DNA from: Cryptomeria japonica
Taxonomy: Eukaryota > Streptophyta > Pinopsida > Cupressales > Cupressaceae
Direction: 5' to 3'
NCBI RefSeq assembly: GCF_030272615.1
Contig: NC_081413.1
Location: forward strand, 100,348,239 to 100,412,238
DNA: 64,000 nt
Shown here one piece after another: positions 1-12,885 of the stretch. Made by a program: the position numbers and the translations under genes. Position 1 is the first letter of the stretch, and each line of letters opens with the position of its first letter. The notes under the pieces were generated by a model. The model did no database searches and had not been told where the DNA came from. It saw only the letters and a program-made list of their open reading frames with translations.

Positions 1-235
1 AAGTTCACTAGTTTGGATGTTTTTTTCTGGTTAGAATAAAATTATATATTTTTTAAGATTATTGGAATTTGTATCTGGGATACTTGCATACAGAAATTTT
101 GAGAGCAGTTAAGGTTTACTTTGGAATTTTACATAGAATCCCTTAAAGCAATTTACTAAACCCTTCTCATAAAATGAGATTGTAAGGTCTATATTGGTTG
201 TGTTTGGTTGATGAGCTACTTTTGGCATTTTACAG

Positions 236-2425
236 GTCTCCTCACTGCAGTGAGAAGGGACCATTTCAAGGTAGTCAATAATCAGGAACTTTTATTCAAT
301 GATTTTGGTGACCGTGTAGCTCAGTTATTGCATCTTCGTTCTGCACTCCCATATATACAGAATGAAACAGATGAAATTTGCCTAGAAGCTATCATTGTTA
401 ACACCCATTTGTTGTTTCCACACAATTCGAATTATAGTTTAGTTCGTCTTCGACAGGTAAATTTTTTCTCTGCTTATGTTTCTGTGTGTACATTCTGTTT
501 TATTATCACTAGCTGGGATGCATAGTTTGTTTTCATGATGTTATTGTTTGTTGAGTTTCATTTTATTTTTAAAATACTAATAAAATAGTACAGCTGCTTT
601 TCCTTGCTCCCAATGTTAATAAGTGTGATTCTAGAAGAATGTTTACAACTCTACAATTGGAATAGGTATACAAGATCTTAGAGTACTTGGAGATATTTAA
701 GGCAGATAATAAACTTCAATCCATTCCTGTTATTCTTTGTGGGTGAGTATCAGTTCTGTTTCACATATTAGTATCCATTATGGCTCATGACTTATTTTCC
801 TTATAGTTCCTTTTCAAACCAATAAATGGGAAATTGGATGTGGTTTTTCTTTATTTCATATCAAAATAAATACCTGCCCAAACTTTGTACTCTTCAGGGA
901 CTGGAATGGGAGCAAACGTGGGCATGTTTACAAATTTCTACGTTCTCAAGGCTTTGTTTCATCCTATGACACTGCTCGTGATTACACCGATGGTGATCAA
1001 GATGCTCATAGGGTTAGCTTGATATTCAGTATTTTTTGTAATGTTAATAAAGTTTTGCAATGGTCTTATAGTATGCAGTATTTATATGACCTCAAGTTTT
1101 CTTCAATAGAAGAGAGAATTGCATTCTATCTTTTTCACGCTAGTGCACTTTCCATCTCCTATTGTTTGCTAGTGGATTAGCCATCTCAATCACCGTGGAA
1201 ATAAATGTGGAGTAGACTTTATATGGCTTCTCAATCCTGACAAAGACCGTAAGCCTTTAAATATCAGCTGGATGCAAGCAGTTTTTAGCATTATCAAGGT
1301 AATGAACATTTTTCTCGTAGCCTTGAATCGGTGATACTGCTTTAGGTGGATGGATGCAAAGGAATGGATTATTTTTTAATGTGCTATATCATTTCCAAAG
1401 AGTTCTTTGTCAGATTTTTCTGCTACCAACACAATCATGGTGTATTTTCACTGCTACCTTTTTCTGTAAGATGCTGCTTTGTTAAGAAGCTGGAATTCTG
1501 CCTGTTTTGTTTCAAAGGCTATAAATTTATAACATGTAGCTAGTGTCTATTTTTGCAGTTTAAATTGAAAGAGGCTGGTTTGAACAATCTAGATGCGTTT
1601 TGCTTCTTTAACCCAGAATGTAACATTAAGGATTATTTCACACTAGAAGACTTTCGCCATGCTCTTCAACAAGTAGGTTTATGCAATCCTTCTGTATTTC
1701 CCTTATTTCCACCTTCAGTTTTACAGATTAGATATACTAGTTCTTTGTGTATAGTAATTCTAACTTTTACAATGAAGTGTTTACTCTTCTAAATGAATTG
1801 GAATGTTGTAGTTAGGGCTTACAGAACAGCTTTCAGAGGGCCTTACAAGTGAAGAGATTGAAGATCTGATGATGGCAGCCGACCTTGATGGAAATGGTAT
1901 AATTGACAGTGAGGAATTTCAGGTATGAAAATAATTTTTTTCTGTTTGCCGAGTTCTCATAATCTGTAGTGGTCTAGTGGATATTGAGATCAATCTGAGG
2001 TATTTTCATGTATTGATTTCTTTCAGAAGGTGATGATAACACAATCAATTGAGTTAAGTCCCATAACTGTATTGGAGGGGAAAAAGTACTCAGCACCTTA
2101 TGTTAATGGAAAAAATGAATCGCCACTTACAGAACAACATTATGACTTAAGAACCGTGAACCATAATAAGCACTTATTTCTAAGGCAAATAACAGGGTTG
2201 GAATCTGGGTCTCCATTAATGAAGTGTGATGTGGATCCAAGCATTCAGGATCAAGATGCTCTGCATGAATCTGAAATTGGTTTTGATGTGAAGGGTGCAT
2301 CATTGTTTCCTTCTGAGGTAGAGCAGGGCATCTGGCCTGAAAATTATCATATGTCTGACCATGCTCTATTAAGTGCTGTGTTTGAACCAGTAAGGATACC
2401 AAAGAAGCAGAAGGCTAGTGGTTGA
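236..2425 (+). CDS. Calcium-binding endonuclease/exonuclease/phosphatase family protein, 3' exons (5' partial)
   Basis: Seven exons join in frame with GT-AG introns: 236-456, 666-742, 898-1012, 1173-1298, 1559-1672, 1812-1922 and 2027-2425, stop TGA at 2423. Seen: the EEP-fold motifs NTHLLF (exon 1), CGDWNG (exon 2/3 junction) and C-terminal SDHA, which are the usual metal/phosphate-binding and catalytic positions of this hydrolase superfamily (CCR4/nocturnin-like nucleases and phosphatases). Exon 6 encodes a canonical EF-hand loop, DLDGNGIIDSEEF, inserted between the WISHLNHRG segment and SDHA. This combination matches the plant calcium-binding EEP family (Arabidopsis At5g54130-like, from memory). 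The substrate is not established here. The N-terminal half and the promoter lie left of the window. Introns are short (104-260 bp). No disabling changes are seen, so it is probably a live gene. The last exon holds a 130-residue low-similarity linker before SDHA. Confidence 0.88.
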
Positions 2426-4784
2426 TCTTATCACTGTTCTCTGCAAATTGTGTCTGTAAACATAGGAAAAGAAAGAAATATCTGTGGCCAATTATGAATG
2501 AGAATTTAAAGCCTACTCAATTCGTCGATTTTTGCATTGCAAATCAGATTAATGATATCTACCTTGCACTGCACACGTTATACTTATCTTATGAAGGTTT
2601 TGTGTCGACTTCAATTTATTTTGGAATTAGGAAAATTTTGTAGTCAACTTCATTCTCTTGAAAGCTTGCAATCATAATGTATATAATTACCAATTTTCTT
2701 ATAAAAATCAGCACATTTTTGACCTCAGGCCCAAAGCATATTGTAGTGTTCATCAATTCCAAGTTTCCAAGGAAAATGAATGTGATTTATTCAGTTATGT
2801 CCTCTTCCAATTATTGATATTGAATTATCAACATGATAATGACAACAAAATGTGTTAGTCAATGAAAGGAGTGTGAGACGTCTGTATATTTGTCATTGAT
2901 GTCAAGAGATTCTGAAACCCTAGATTGATGTCAACAGATTGTATATATCAGATCTATCTTCAATGGTAGTGTCAGATCATGTCGTTGTTGAAGATTTTGT
3001 GTCTTGGATCTGACAGAAGAAACAAACAGTAAAACATGGTATTGTGATAACAAAACAGTTAATCTACATCAATTGTGATTTCAGATTTTGTAAATTGGAT
3101 AAAATTTTAATTTACCATTATTTCATCTGTATCTCGAACTGTATCTCCATGAAAGATTCACGAACTAAGAATGAATGACAAGTTTGTCAAACTCAGAAAT
3201 GAATCTCTTTATGTTAAGTTCGGTTGATGAGTGGTTGCTCTAATTGTCTCACCCGATGTATTAAGCATTAACAAATACGTATTGTTGGTGAAGACTGATC
3301 AGTTATACCCGCGGGACAGTTAACAGTTATAAGGAGTTTGAGCATCTGTGAATAGAGCAGTTGTAACATATTTTTATGACATTTTTTTGTATCATCGTTG
3401 TGAAGACAGATTCTCTAAGATCGGTTGAAAGAGGTTAAAACCAATCGTTAACTGCCAACTAATCAGTTATTATCAGTTGGAACTGTTACAGTTATTAGTT
3501 TTTATTTTTATGGATACATGTTCGAGGCATGCAGAGGGTGTGTTGTTGAATAATGGTGAGCGAGCTCTGTAGTAAAATCTGTACTTAGAAAAGCAGAAGG
3601 TTGTGTATTATTCAGAACATCAAAATTTATGAACAAGAATTTGTGTTAGAATTCTGAGTGTGGTATGCAAGATGCTGTGAATATGAATAAGAATGCTGAT
3701 GAACTGGTGGAAAGAACCTTGTCGTTGTAAGATGTTGAAAGTATGCAAATCATAGTGGAAGATTAAGGTATGCTGTGATTATGTAATCTATTTGTTTTTG
3801 ACAGACCAAAACAGTGCTGCGACATGATGTTTTTTAATTGATTCAGATCGTAAACAAGATCAGCAGTGATATATATGTCATACCTTGCTTGATGAAGTGA
3901 TGTTAAGTTGGTGTAAACAGGGCTTCTCTAAAGATTGCAGACAGGATACAAAAGTTTATTTGCAGATTGAATATAGAACCGATTCATATATCTGAAGACT
4001 TATGGTGTTCAGTTTGTAACAATTTCAACGTATGCTTCCAATATTGTATTGTTTCAGATTTGAAGTAAGGAATTCATTTATTTGTGACATTCTTAAGGTT
4101 GGTGCCGTAAGGATGCTGGGTTGGTGCTCAATTTGGTAAGTGCTGAATTCGTAAGAGTTGGTGCTCTGACATGGAGTTTGGTGATTCCTTGAGGTTGGTG
4201 ACCTTAAAATTAGTACACATTGTATTCATGAGACTGGATTAGGATGGTATATCCTAGCAGCGCTTCTCACTGTGGTTTTTTCCATTATGGGTTTTCCACA
4301 TATTTCTTGTGTACCACTCTTTACTTGTGGTTGCATTCTTTTTAGTTCCGATTTTAAGTTATTCAGTTTATCAAGAATATCTAGTTGTTTATGGATTTAA
4401 AAGTTTATATCTTCTACTGATTCATCCTTCATCCCTTACCCCCTCCTCAGTAGAAAAAATGTGTTCTACAAGGAGATCTAATAAGTAAATACCTACCTAG
4501 AATATATCATTGAATCATTTTATTTCCTCTATGGAGTAATAAAGGGTTTAATAACCCATGGATATGGCCAAAACAACAATTATTGTTAATGGAACTTTAG
4601 CCCTTGTTCTTGTGATTGTATTGTGATGCACAAGCATTGTAGGGGTTGGAGCAATATTGCATCACTCTTTAAAAAAAGAAATTCCTTTCGTTTTTGTTGT
4701 GTTTTGGTTTAGAGTGTGTCATGAGTCTTCTTGTGTGGTTTTGGTTGTGTGTTTGGGAGACTAAGTAATCTACAATCTTATTGT
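2426..4784. other. Non-coding flank with possible decayed copia-type LTR
   Basis: No convincing coding region. The first ~400 bases are probably 3' UTR and downstream flank of the EEP gene. Around 4240-4330 the sequence reads like the 3' part of a plant Ty1/copia LTR (a GGTTTTTTCC...GGGTTTTCCAC pattern followed by a CTTGTGTACC-like stretch), preceded by a run of 'ttggtgct' words at 4098-4200. I cannot define ends or a target duplication, so this is only a suggestion of an old solo LTR. Confidence 0.3.
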
Positions 4785-5136
4785 AAAGGTCATTGTTTGT
4801 GATATTGGTGCCATATAAAGGCACATAAGTTGAAGTAGACTCTTGCATATGTAGTTGCTTTTGATGTTGGTGCTATATATAGGCACATAGGTTGAAAGAG
4901 AGAACTTTTGTAGTATGAAAAAATAAAATGTAGTCAGCTAGAGAGAGTGTAAATATGGTTAAAGGCCATTGATTGTGACATTGGTGCTATAGATAGGCAC
5001 ATAAGTTGAGGTAGAGTCTTGCATACGTGTTAGTTGTTTGTGATATTGGTGCTATGTATTGGCACATAGGTTGATAGAGAGAACTTTTGTAGAATGAAAA
5101 AAAAAATGTAGTCAACTAGAGAGAGTAAATATGGAG
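4785..5136. repeat. Tandem duplication, 176-bp period, two copies
   Basis: Copy 1 (4785-4960) and copy 2 (4961-5136) both run from 'aaaggycattg' through two 'ttggtgctat..aggcacata' sub-repeats to 'gagagagt..aaatatgg'. The ~60-bp sub-repeat occurs twice in each copy, so the array is a duplication of a duplication. More degenerate 'gtacaattggc' and 'ctagtgatggtgtg' echoes follow to about 5270. No coding content is seen. Confidence 0.75.
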
Positions 5137-7516
5137 AGGGTTGAATATATGGAGCATAATGTACAATTGGCAATAGAGGGTCTAATCTACAATTGGCTAG
5201 TGATGGTGTGTAATGTACAATGGTCAACTAGTGATAGTGTGTGATGTATAGTCTACTAGAGAAAGAGTGAAATACACGGTTTCTTAAAGCTTTGCTTATA
5301 AAAAAGAAGCATTGCAAGATTGACTCTTTCATTAGCTACACATTGTTGGAAGACCAAGAGTCACCAACAACTAGTTTTAATGTTGAAGAAGATAGGAAGC
5401 AACAAGTGGTGTTAGAATTAAGGGTGACAACAAAGTGGTTCCTATGTGTATCCAAACTTGTAAAAGGGGTAAATTGTATTTTAGAGTCTTTATAAATAGG
5501 TTGATTATTTTCATTAGGTTGGGTGGTGCAGGTGGGTTGGTTTCCATATTGTTAGGCCTTGAAATGTAGGTCCTCAATCCTAGATCTTTTGTCTACCTTC
5601 AAGGCCATGGTTTTGTCTTCAATAAGGTAAAGAGATACTCATCTATAGATTTAGAATAGTTAAAGGCTGACTACAAGAATGGGTGAACTCTCCCACTCTT
5701 TAGCTTAGCTCAAATATATGAGGATGTTCCTCAAGGCCACCTAAAGATGTCAATATATTAGTTTTGAATGACTTAATAGTTTGTTACACAATTATACCCA
5801 ATTATGTTCTTGACCACTAAAATTTGTCACTTAAGTCAAGAAAACACTAGTAATAAACTCTTACAATTGATCTCACATGAAGTTTCTCTTTGACATCCTG
5901 ATGATGTTTCATGTAGTGTGACTCGAAACATTGATGCAAAAATCTTTACATAGTCGAATCTAGAAAATTTCTCATATAATCTTATCATAGATTGTTGAAA
6001 TCTAATAAATTTAACCCATGTATTTTTTAAATAAAAATACTTTAATAGTTAACTTTCGACGGTTAAATTTCATTTAACAGTATTCTCTAGTTATACTAAT
6101 GAATTGTGGACAAAATGCAATTTTCCTACTTCTATTTTTGTAAGAACTAATGAAATGATCTCATGTTTTGATGAATGTGGAAGGTGAAAAAAAAAAGAGC
6201 GAACAAGGAATTTTGAAAGGCTTCTTTCAATGGTTCAAAAATTTGATCCTTTCAATTATTCGGTCACTTGCATTGATTTTGGCATAGCTATGACATACAT
6301 TTCCATTATTAGATTTGTGAGGCTAGGGCACAAAGTAGCTTATGAATGTTCATGGGTAGGTAAATGGCCAAATTTATCCATAGACAAAACCCTAGTTGCT
6401 TTTTTATTTTTGTTGCTTAGTTTGTAGATTCCACTGTGTAGACTTTTGATTTTTGTTGTTGAAAATTGCTCAAAAAATATGTCAAAACTATGGAGAAGTC
6501 TTCAGGGAGTGAAAAGATAGTTTAAATAGACAGACACTTTTTTGGTACAGATTTGGCTCTTTCGGGCTTCCCCGATGAGTAGATGAAAAGATGTTAGAAA
6601 TAAGTAAAAAAATTGACTATTGGGACTTCAGGAGAATCTATGCCTCTTAGCTTTGGTTGGGCCATTAGGAGTTGGATGTGGTGAGGAACTCGTGTCATTA
6701 TGGTATGTGAAATGGAGGAAGTACAAATGAGCAATCTTGAAAAAAGGTTAACTCAAGTGAATAAAGTAATTAAAGGACTTAATTAATTAAATAATTTGAT
6801 AATGTCCTAATTACTCCAACACTCCCCATAAAATTAACTTAAAAGAAGTTAAAAAACTAAGAATGAATGCAAAAATGCAATCATGAATGGGTCCTAGCAA
6901 CAATGTTTGATTAGGTAAACCATGTACAAACTAATGCAACTCTCACAAATTAAAAAAAGAGAAAACCTAGTGGGAGAAAACTCCTCTTCAAAAGAGAGAA
7001 AAAAATGGAAAAGAGTACATGTAATTAAGCAAGGAGGACTCAAAATGTTGGTACCATTTTGGGTTGTCAAGGATTGTGAGTTGTGAATACCTCATGATAG
7101 GTTTCAAGGCGAAGGAAAGGATGAAAGTCCAACTTCAAAGGAAAAAACAAGGGGATTAATAGAGATTCAAAGAGTTAAGGGAGACATGAAAAGAATGGGA
7201 GTCCCAAATTAAAATAAATATACACTTGGAAAATTTTTATAATGTAGGGGGTTGGAATATCAAGGCTGGCATGGAAAGGGTATCTCGGTTAAGGGAAACT
7301 TGCAACCTTGACTTTGATAAAATACTTTGAGTTGGTAGTAGTGAATCAAAGAGGAAACAAATGAAGTATGCCAATTAGGGATGGTCTAACTCATCGGTTT
7401 GAAATTCTTGCAAAATTTTAGTAGCTAATATCAAGATGAAAAGGCAAAGATGGAAGAGGTAGTTTGAAAAGGGGAAGCTTGAAAACTTGGCGAAAAGGAT
7501 AGACTTGGCATTTTTT
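5137..7516. other. Non-coding region without recognisable genes
   Basis: Only short chance reading frames. AT-rich, with A-rich and purine-rich stretches between 6900 and 7480. Nothing supports a gene, RNA or defined element. It may be old transposon sequence. Confidence 0.4.
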
Positions 7517-7640
7517 TCACATCCTTAAATTTTACATAGTAATTCATTCCAATTTTGGAAACTTTACTTTTAACTATCATAGTAAATGTTTAGTAAATTG
7601 TTGTATGTATGAACATATGTTTGTTAACAACAAGATGAGA
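7517..7640 (+). repeat. Fragment matching the start of the 26190 gypsy LTR
   Basis: Bases 7517-7640 align almost without gaps to 26192-26315 (from 'tcacatcc' to 'caagatgaga'). At 26190 this is the first part of a Ty3/gypsy 3' LTR directly after a polypurine tract. Here the match stops exactly at 7640/7641, where sequence beginning TGTAATGCCC starts, as expected if another element interrupted an LTR copy. Confidence 0.6.
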
Positions 7641-8962
7641 TGTAATGCCCGCCAAAATACTCTAGAGAAATAAAGTGAACTAACATGCCAATATATATAT
7701 ATATATTTTAAATCATCATCTAATACAACACATATATCCATTTACTCATATGCATCTAACATCCATTAGCATGATATACACATATCCATCATAAACACAA
7801 AAGTATAAAAACATAATCATATGTAATCTCATAACACAAGCGGAAATAAACACAACTCAATATTTAGCTATCTTCCCTAGGGTATCTTAACGTCACTACT
7901 TACAACATCACCATAAACAAAATCATCATGATCACTACTATATTCCAATGCAATCTAACACAATTATCATTTACTTTTCCCATGCATAATCATAAGATCA
8001 TTTTCTAATCCACCTATCATGAATACAAATCACCAATGCTACAAATACCATTAGCCCTTTTAAGGTTCATTTTAAAACACCAATCCAAATGTTCCTAACC
8101 CCAATTACTCAATCATCATCTAACATCATTACTCTTTTCCCATATGATCTATCACATTACTAACTCATCTCTTTTAACACAACAAACATCCATATGATAT
8201 TAAGTGCACATCATTAAAACCAAACAATATCCAAGATACAACGTGATACATCTATATGTGCTAATACAAGAGTCATATCCATATTCTAGTACATAAACTA
8301 CCATTACATATACATTATCTATTTTACATCAAGGAGCTTAGCTCTCAACTATAAATACAATGATCTCATGAAATCTACAAATGCATATGCCATAAGAATC
8401 ATGTACATCCATATGTAACAATATCCATCCACAAGCTGAAGAGATGAGAATCCACATCCACGCACTAAAGCATCTAACGAAGAATATCCCAATGGAAGAA
8501 GACATCAAACCACCCGACCATGTGGAACCAAAGGAACCACCCCCCGTGTTAGGAGATGACACAAGGTCACACATACACTCTAGACCTAGGCTAACACCTA
8601 ACAACCAAAGAGAATTCAACAACTAAAGAATCACAACCAAGAATTAACCAAATCACATCACAAGGCTGACCATAAACATAGAAACTCCAAGAGGCATACC
8701 AAAAACCATGGCTTAAGGAACAAGGACACATGTAGGAATGGAGTGTCATCACATGCTATCCTCACACAGGGGAAAGGCCACACCCTTATAGACATGTCAC
8801 TGCATGTTATCCTCACAAAGAAGGTGAATATCAACCCTGATAGACATGTGAAACCGTCTCAACCTATGAGAGATCAATGGAGTTCAGTTTGCCATCACAA
8901 TGCCCTTCCCGAGCTTATCTTAAAACATCCTCCCTAAGACTAAGTCTTGAGGTTCACATCCA

Positions 8963-10245
8963 ACCATTATTTTCTTGTTTAGATGAATCCTAATTACCCA
9001 ACACATCTAATTAATTATTAATGTTATCACTTATTTAAACAAGGAAAACTTTCAATGTGCCTTGGTGGTCTAGACTCCAAGCATCCTTACTAGGAACCTC
9101 TTAGTAGCCTATTTCTCACGAGCCCGATCATCACATGAAAACCCACTCCCTCTAACCATGTTCCAAGACCTTAGGGTAACATAAACAGTAACAAGGAGGA
9201 TCAAAACACCACAGGCTTCAAAATGACATAAACAGTAACTCAAGAAAGTACATAGGCTTCAAAATGACTCTGAAATCTATCAATGAGGAGGCAAGGACAA
9301 TATTTAATCAAAGAAACTTGGTCATTATCACAAAGAGTCAAAAACACAAATATTTTACTTTATCCAAAACAGAAATACAACTCCCGACAACACCAGAGAG
9401 AGCCAATACATGACAAATACATATAGGTCTCCAAAATCCATATGATACAAATCACACAAGCAATATGATAATCGTTCCAACACTCTCAAACCACAAACAA
9501 AATCACAACAGGCTGCCAATCTCAGGAAATGCTCACAAAGCCATTCACAACATCAACAAAACAAATAAGGAAATATGCCAATACATTTTAATCCCAAACT
9601 GTACAATATAAAATTATTATTATTATCCCAATTTCAATAATATTTTCCCAAATCTCCTGCATCAATCATTACACAAACACAGAGTAGACATTTCTTTCTA
9701 GAAACGAAATATGCAGAGAAACAAAATCAACCAACTTGGAAAATAGAAGTGAAGGTAAAAGATAATTGACAAAGAGCAATCCAATTCCAAAGCCAACAAG
9801 CTTCAACAATTCAACCAAGCTCCAAATCGAAAACCAAAAATCTTTTGAATACTGAAAATTTACAAAAAGGCTAACCCCGACAACGCACAGGAAAAAACCA
9901 ATAAATAAAATTTGCATCCAAACTATAGAAAGATTTCAACCAATCAAAATATTCAGAGAAACTATATTTTATACCTACCATGCATAAATATAAGGTAAAT
10001 AATATAAAATAATATTATTTACTTACCCCCACAAATTAACCAATAGAATAATAGGGTAGGTAAGGAATATATTTATATTATATTAATCAATCCAAATAGT
10101 AGAAAGAGAGTAATAAATCAAAAATGCAATATAAATAAATGCTCCAATTAAATATAAAGCCACAAATAATATAGTTAAATGAACAAATAATCAAAAAAAT
10201 AAATAATTAGATAAACAAAAAAATAACCCAACAATAATAAATAAG
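8963..10245 (+). repeat. Dispersed direct repeat R1, copy 1
   Basis: Matches 20703-22515 in the same orientation, beginning 'catccaaccattatt' and running through 'cttggtggtctagact', 'tcaagaaagtacatagg' and 'cctaccatgcataaata' to the AT-rich 'aataatcaaa' end. Copy 1 lacks ~600 bp present in copy 2 (20945-21550) and is cut at its right end by the LINE remnant. Identity by eye is roughly 85-90%. It lies inside the candidate LTR 7641-12865, so R1 is probably part of that LTR family. Confidence 0.75.
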
Positions 10246-11993
10246 AATGTTTTTTTGTGTTTAGTTGTGCAACGATGGTTGTCTCTCTGTGCAACGGTAA
10301 CATCTCTCCTGCCTAGGTTTTGAATGCTTCTACCCTCCTCGTCTCGACTCCTTCTCTTGGATGCCGCCTTCCCTTCCCTCCCCTCTCCCCCCCTTGCTGA
10401 GGTTGGTGGTTCGGTTGGAGGTGCCTGCGTTGTTGAGGCTACGACCTTGCCTTTTGCCCTTGCGACCGGTGTTGGGGGAGCTATTGCTGCTGAGGGTTTG
10501 GTTGGCAAAGCTGCTTCCTCTATTACTGTGGATGGCCCTTCTTCTGTTGTGGGTGTTGATGCTGGGGCTAGTGTTGTGCCAAGATCCCTGTTGTTGGTGA
10601 TCTTGTTCATCCCAAACCTCCTCCATCTGCTCCTGGGCATAGCTTTGCCCACATGGCCAAAGCTGCTGCTAATCTCCACAAGCCATTTTGTCATCTTCCT
10701 TATTTCAAGACTTCCCCTGTTGTGGTATGTGGCTAGGAGGTTGTAGAAAATGTTGAGTTCTATCAACGTTGCGCTTTGATTTGCAGATTTACTGGGTTCT
10801 AGCCTGCTCTTCCGGACCTTCATAGTTGGGTGAGTGACTCCTGGAAACCTTTAGTTGCTCATGGCATTGAGCTTTTTCCTTGTGCTAAAGGATTTTTCAT
10901 TGCTTCTTTTACTTCTACTCTTGATCAATATTTGGATTTGGGTAAGTTGTGGGCTTGGGGAGATCACTCTCTTTCTATTAAGCCCTGGACAACTTCCTTC
11001 AACTCCTTTACCGAACCTCTTACTATTCGTCCAGTTTGGGTCTGCCTCCCTAATCTTCCCCTCCATTTCTGGGAGCCTTTTTGTTTTGAGGCCAACGGTA
11101 ACTCCATTGGTAGCTTCTTGAAAGTTGACGATGCCACGACCTCCATGGGTCATTCAACCTTTGCCCATCTGTTAATTGATATTGACATATCTCTGCCCCT
11201 CCCTGACGATGTGGTTCTGATGGTTGGGGATAGGCCATGGACTCAATCGATGGATTATGAGGGCCTCCCCTTTCGCTGTTGAAGATGCTTCTCAACGAGT
11301 CACTTAGCTTTAGACTATTCTCTCTCTCACCAGAGAGGTGCTGCAACTTGGTGGAAGGATGCTATTGAAGATCATTTGACAGTTAATGCTTTTGAGTCTA
11401 CTTCTATCGACTCCTCTCTGGAGGATGATGTCTCCTCCCGAGATGAGGTTCCCTTTACTGCTGATGAAGTCTTTGCTTATGTTACTACTACCATGGAATC
11501 TTCCACCCCTTTAGCTCCAACTTCTGTTGCTCTTGCTCCATTGCCTCCCTCTTCTCTTGGCAATTATGCTCTTGTTGCTGTTCTACAACAACAATCTGTT
11601 GTTGTTCTGCAACAACAGTTTGGCAGTGACTCTGCGAGGTCCCCCCGCCTGATTTTTCTTTGAATGTTCCTAATGACAGTGTTGCCTGGATGGTTGTTTG
11701 TCACAAGTAGAAGGGAAAATATGCCTCCCTTTCCCAACCTCCCCTTTGTCAAGATTTGGGTGTTTCTCCCCAACTCAAGTTTCTCCCCACTCTTGAGTTG
11801 GGGTGGGTTGTTGCAGGTTTGACAAGTGTTTGGTTGTCTGACTTGTTTGTTTGAGGTTTGTACCCCTGCTTGGTCTATTTGCCACCTTTGGGTTGTTATT
11901 AAATTTTTGAGAGCCTTTTGGATATGTAAAGGGTCAACGCCCTAGTTAGCGTTGCTTTATTAATAAAAAACAATAAATAAATAAATAAATAAC
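10246..11993 (+). mobile_element. LINE-type retrotransposon remnant, ORF1 part only
   Basis: A GC-richer island in AT-rich surroundings. It holds ORF1-like coding sequence and ends in an A-rich tail: 'ttaataaaaaac' followed by repeated 'aata' to about 11993, like the 3' ends of plant LINEs. There is no sign of ORF2 (endonuclease/reverse transcriptase), so it is internally deleted or a non-autonomous derivative. It interrupts repeat R1 copy 1. The left end is approximate, and the AT-rich target makes the duplication uncertain. Confidence 0.6.
10324..11663 (+). pseudogene. LINE ORF1-like protein (DUF4283 / CCHC knuckle type), broken
   Basis: Order seen: an Ala/Gly/Val-rich N-terminus (10324-10600); then, after a frameshift, a segment reading EFYQRCALICRFTGF at ~10762-10806, where two in-frame TAG codons occur; then 10830-11282 with WVCLPNLPLHFW, SFLKVDDATT and YEGLPFRC. 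These are hallmarks of the DUF4283 RNA-binding-like domain of plant LINE ORF1 proteins. After a TGA at 11280 the frame continues RCFSTSHLALD, a decayed CxxC..H..C zinc knuckle whose last Cys is Tyr, then ATWWKDA and a tail to 11663. The family role is nucleic-acid binding in the LINE RNP. The stops and frameshift make it a pseudogene. Confidence 0.65.
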
Positions 11994-12865
11994 CAAATGT
12001 CCAAATAATAAATATTTAAATAAACATTAAACCATCAAATAATAATAATAATAATAATATGAGTCCATAAAATAAACATTAATGAATACTAATCTCCCAA
12101 TTATATTTATCACACATTAATATTAAATATTAATGCTATCCATTAAATTATTTAATGCTTAATAAACTATACTAATCAATCAATTTTTAAATAATCGAAT
12201 ATTCACAATGCTTCAAGGCAACCAACATAGGGTCACACATCACATCACTAAACACCAACACAACGACTCATGCCATGACACTTAAACTGACAAGGATGGC
12301 GACTTAAGCTTAGTGTGTGTGGAGGGAACTCATGCCATCTCCAATCAACTTGCCATTGGGATAAGACACGTTAAGACCTGTGAGGTCAGGTTGAGTTGAT
12401 GTCTAGTACCTGCAAATCTTGCAACCACCAATAACCACGAGACAACATATACCATAATATATATCATAAATGATTAGGCAAGTGAGAGAGAATCACGTCG
12501 TCATATCATGCTCGTAATGAGTGGTATGGCATTGTCTCTATCACGAATACAATAGTAAGACAATCACAATCAATAAAGCATCATCTCATCCATTACAATC
12601 ATGAAGTGGGGTTAGCACTAATAAGATTTCATCATATCCTAAATATAGTCCATACATGAATAATGAGTGCATCTATATCTCTACACATAAGTCTGATCAT
12701 CATAATAATCCAGGACATAACTTCATCCACATAAATCATAATGAATCCACTAATGTCAAAGAGACTATCAATATAAGAATGAGACAAGAGATATCATAAC
12801 ATGCACAAATCTAAATTTTTTTATCACATCTTCTCATAAAGGATGAGTCAAGGAGGGGCACTACA

Positions 12866-12885
12866 TCCTCCCCCCTAAAACTCGA
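12866..12885 (-). promoter_or_regulatory. Polypurine tract on the minus strand
   Basis: The plus strand reads tcctcccccctaaaa next to the LTR end ACTACA; on the minus strand this is a purine run directly before TGTAGTGCCCC. Purine runs like this prime plus-strand DNA synthesis in LTR elements. It implies an element whose internal region lies at higher coordinates. Confidence 0.45.

Larger units (their letters stand above)
7641..12865 (-). mobile_element. Candidate long LTR (minus orientation), interrupted by a LINE remnant
   Basis: The left end reads TGTAATGCCC and the right end GGGGCACTACA, so read on the minus strand the segment starts TGTAGTGCCCC and ends GGGCATTACA: a TG...CA element with ~10-bp imperfect terminal inverted repeats. 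Immediately to its right (12866-12885) is the complement of a polypurine tract (minus strand: TTTTAGGGGGGAGGA), which is where a 3' LTR should begin. Removing the LINE remnant leaves ~3.5 kb, long but possible. The partner 5' LTR is not identified with certainty; R1 copy 2 at 20703-22515 may be part of it. Confidence 0.4.

Noticed and set aside
4785-5136. CRISPR-like array
   Set aside because: Only two 176-bp units with no spacer structure; this is a eukaryotic tandem duplication.
5292-5495. 67-codon plus-strand frame
   Set aside because: No domain, no conserved copy, and length expected by chance.
10191-10823. 210-codon minus-strand reading frame
   Set aside because: It overlaps the LINE ORF1-like plus-strand frame, has biased composition, and shows no domain; it is a shadow of GC-rich sequence.
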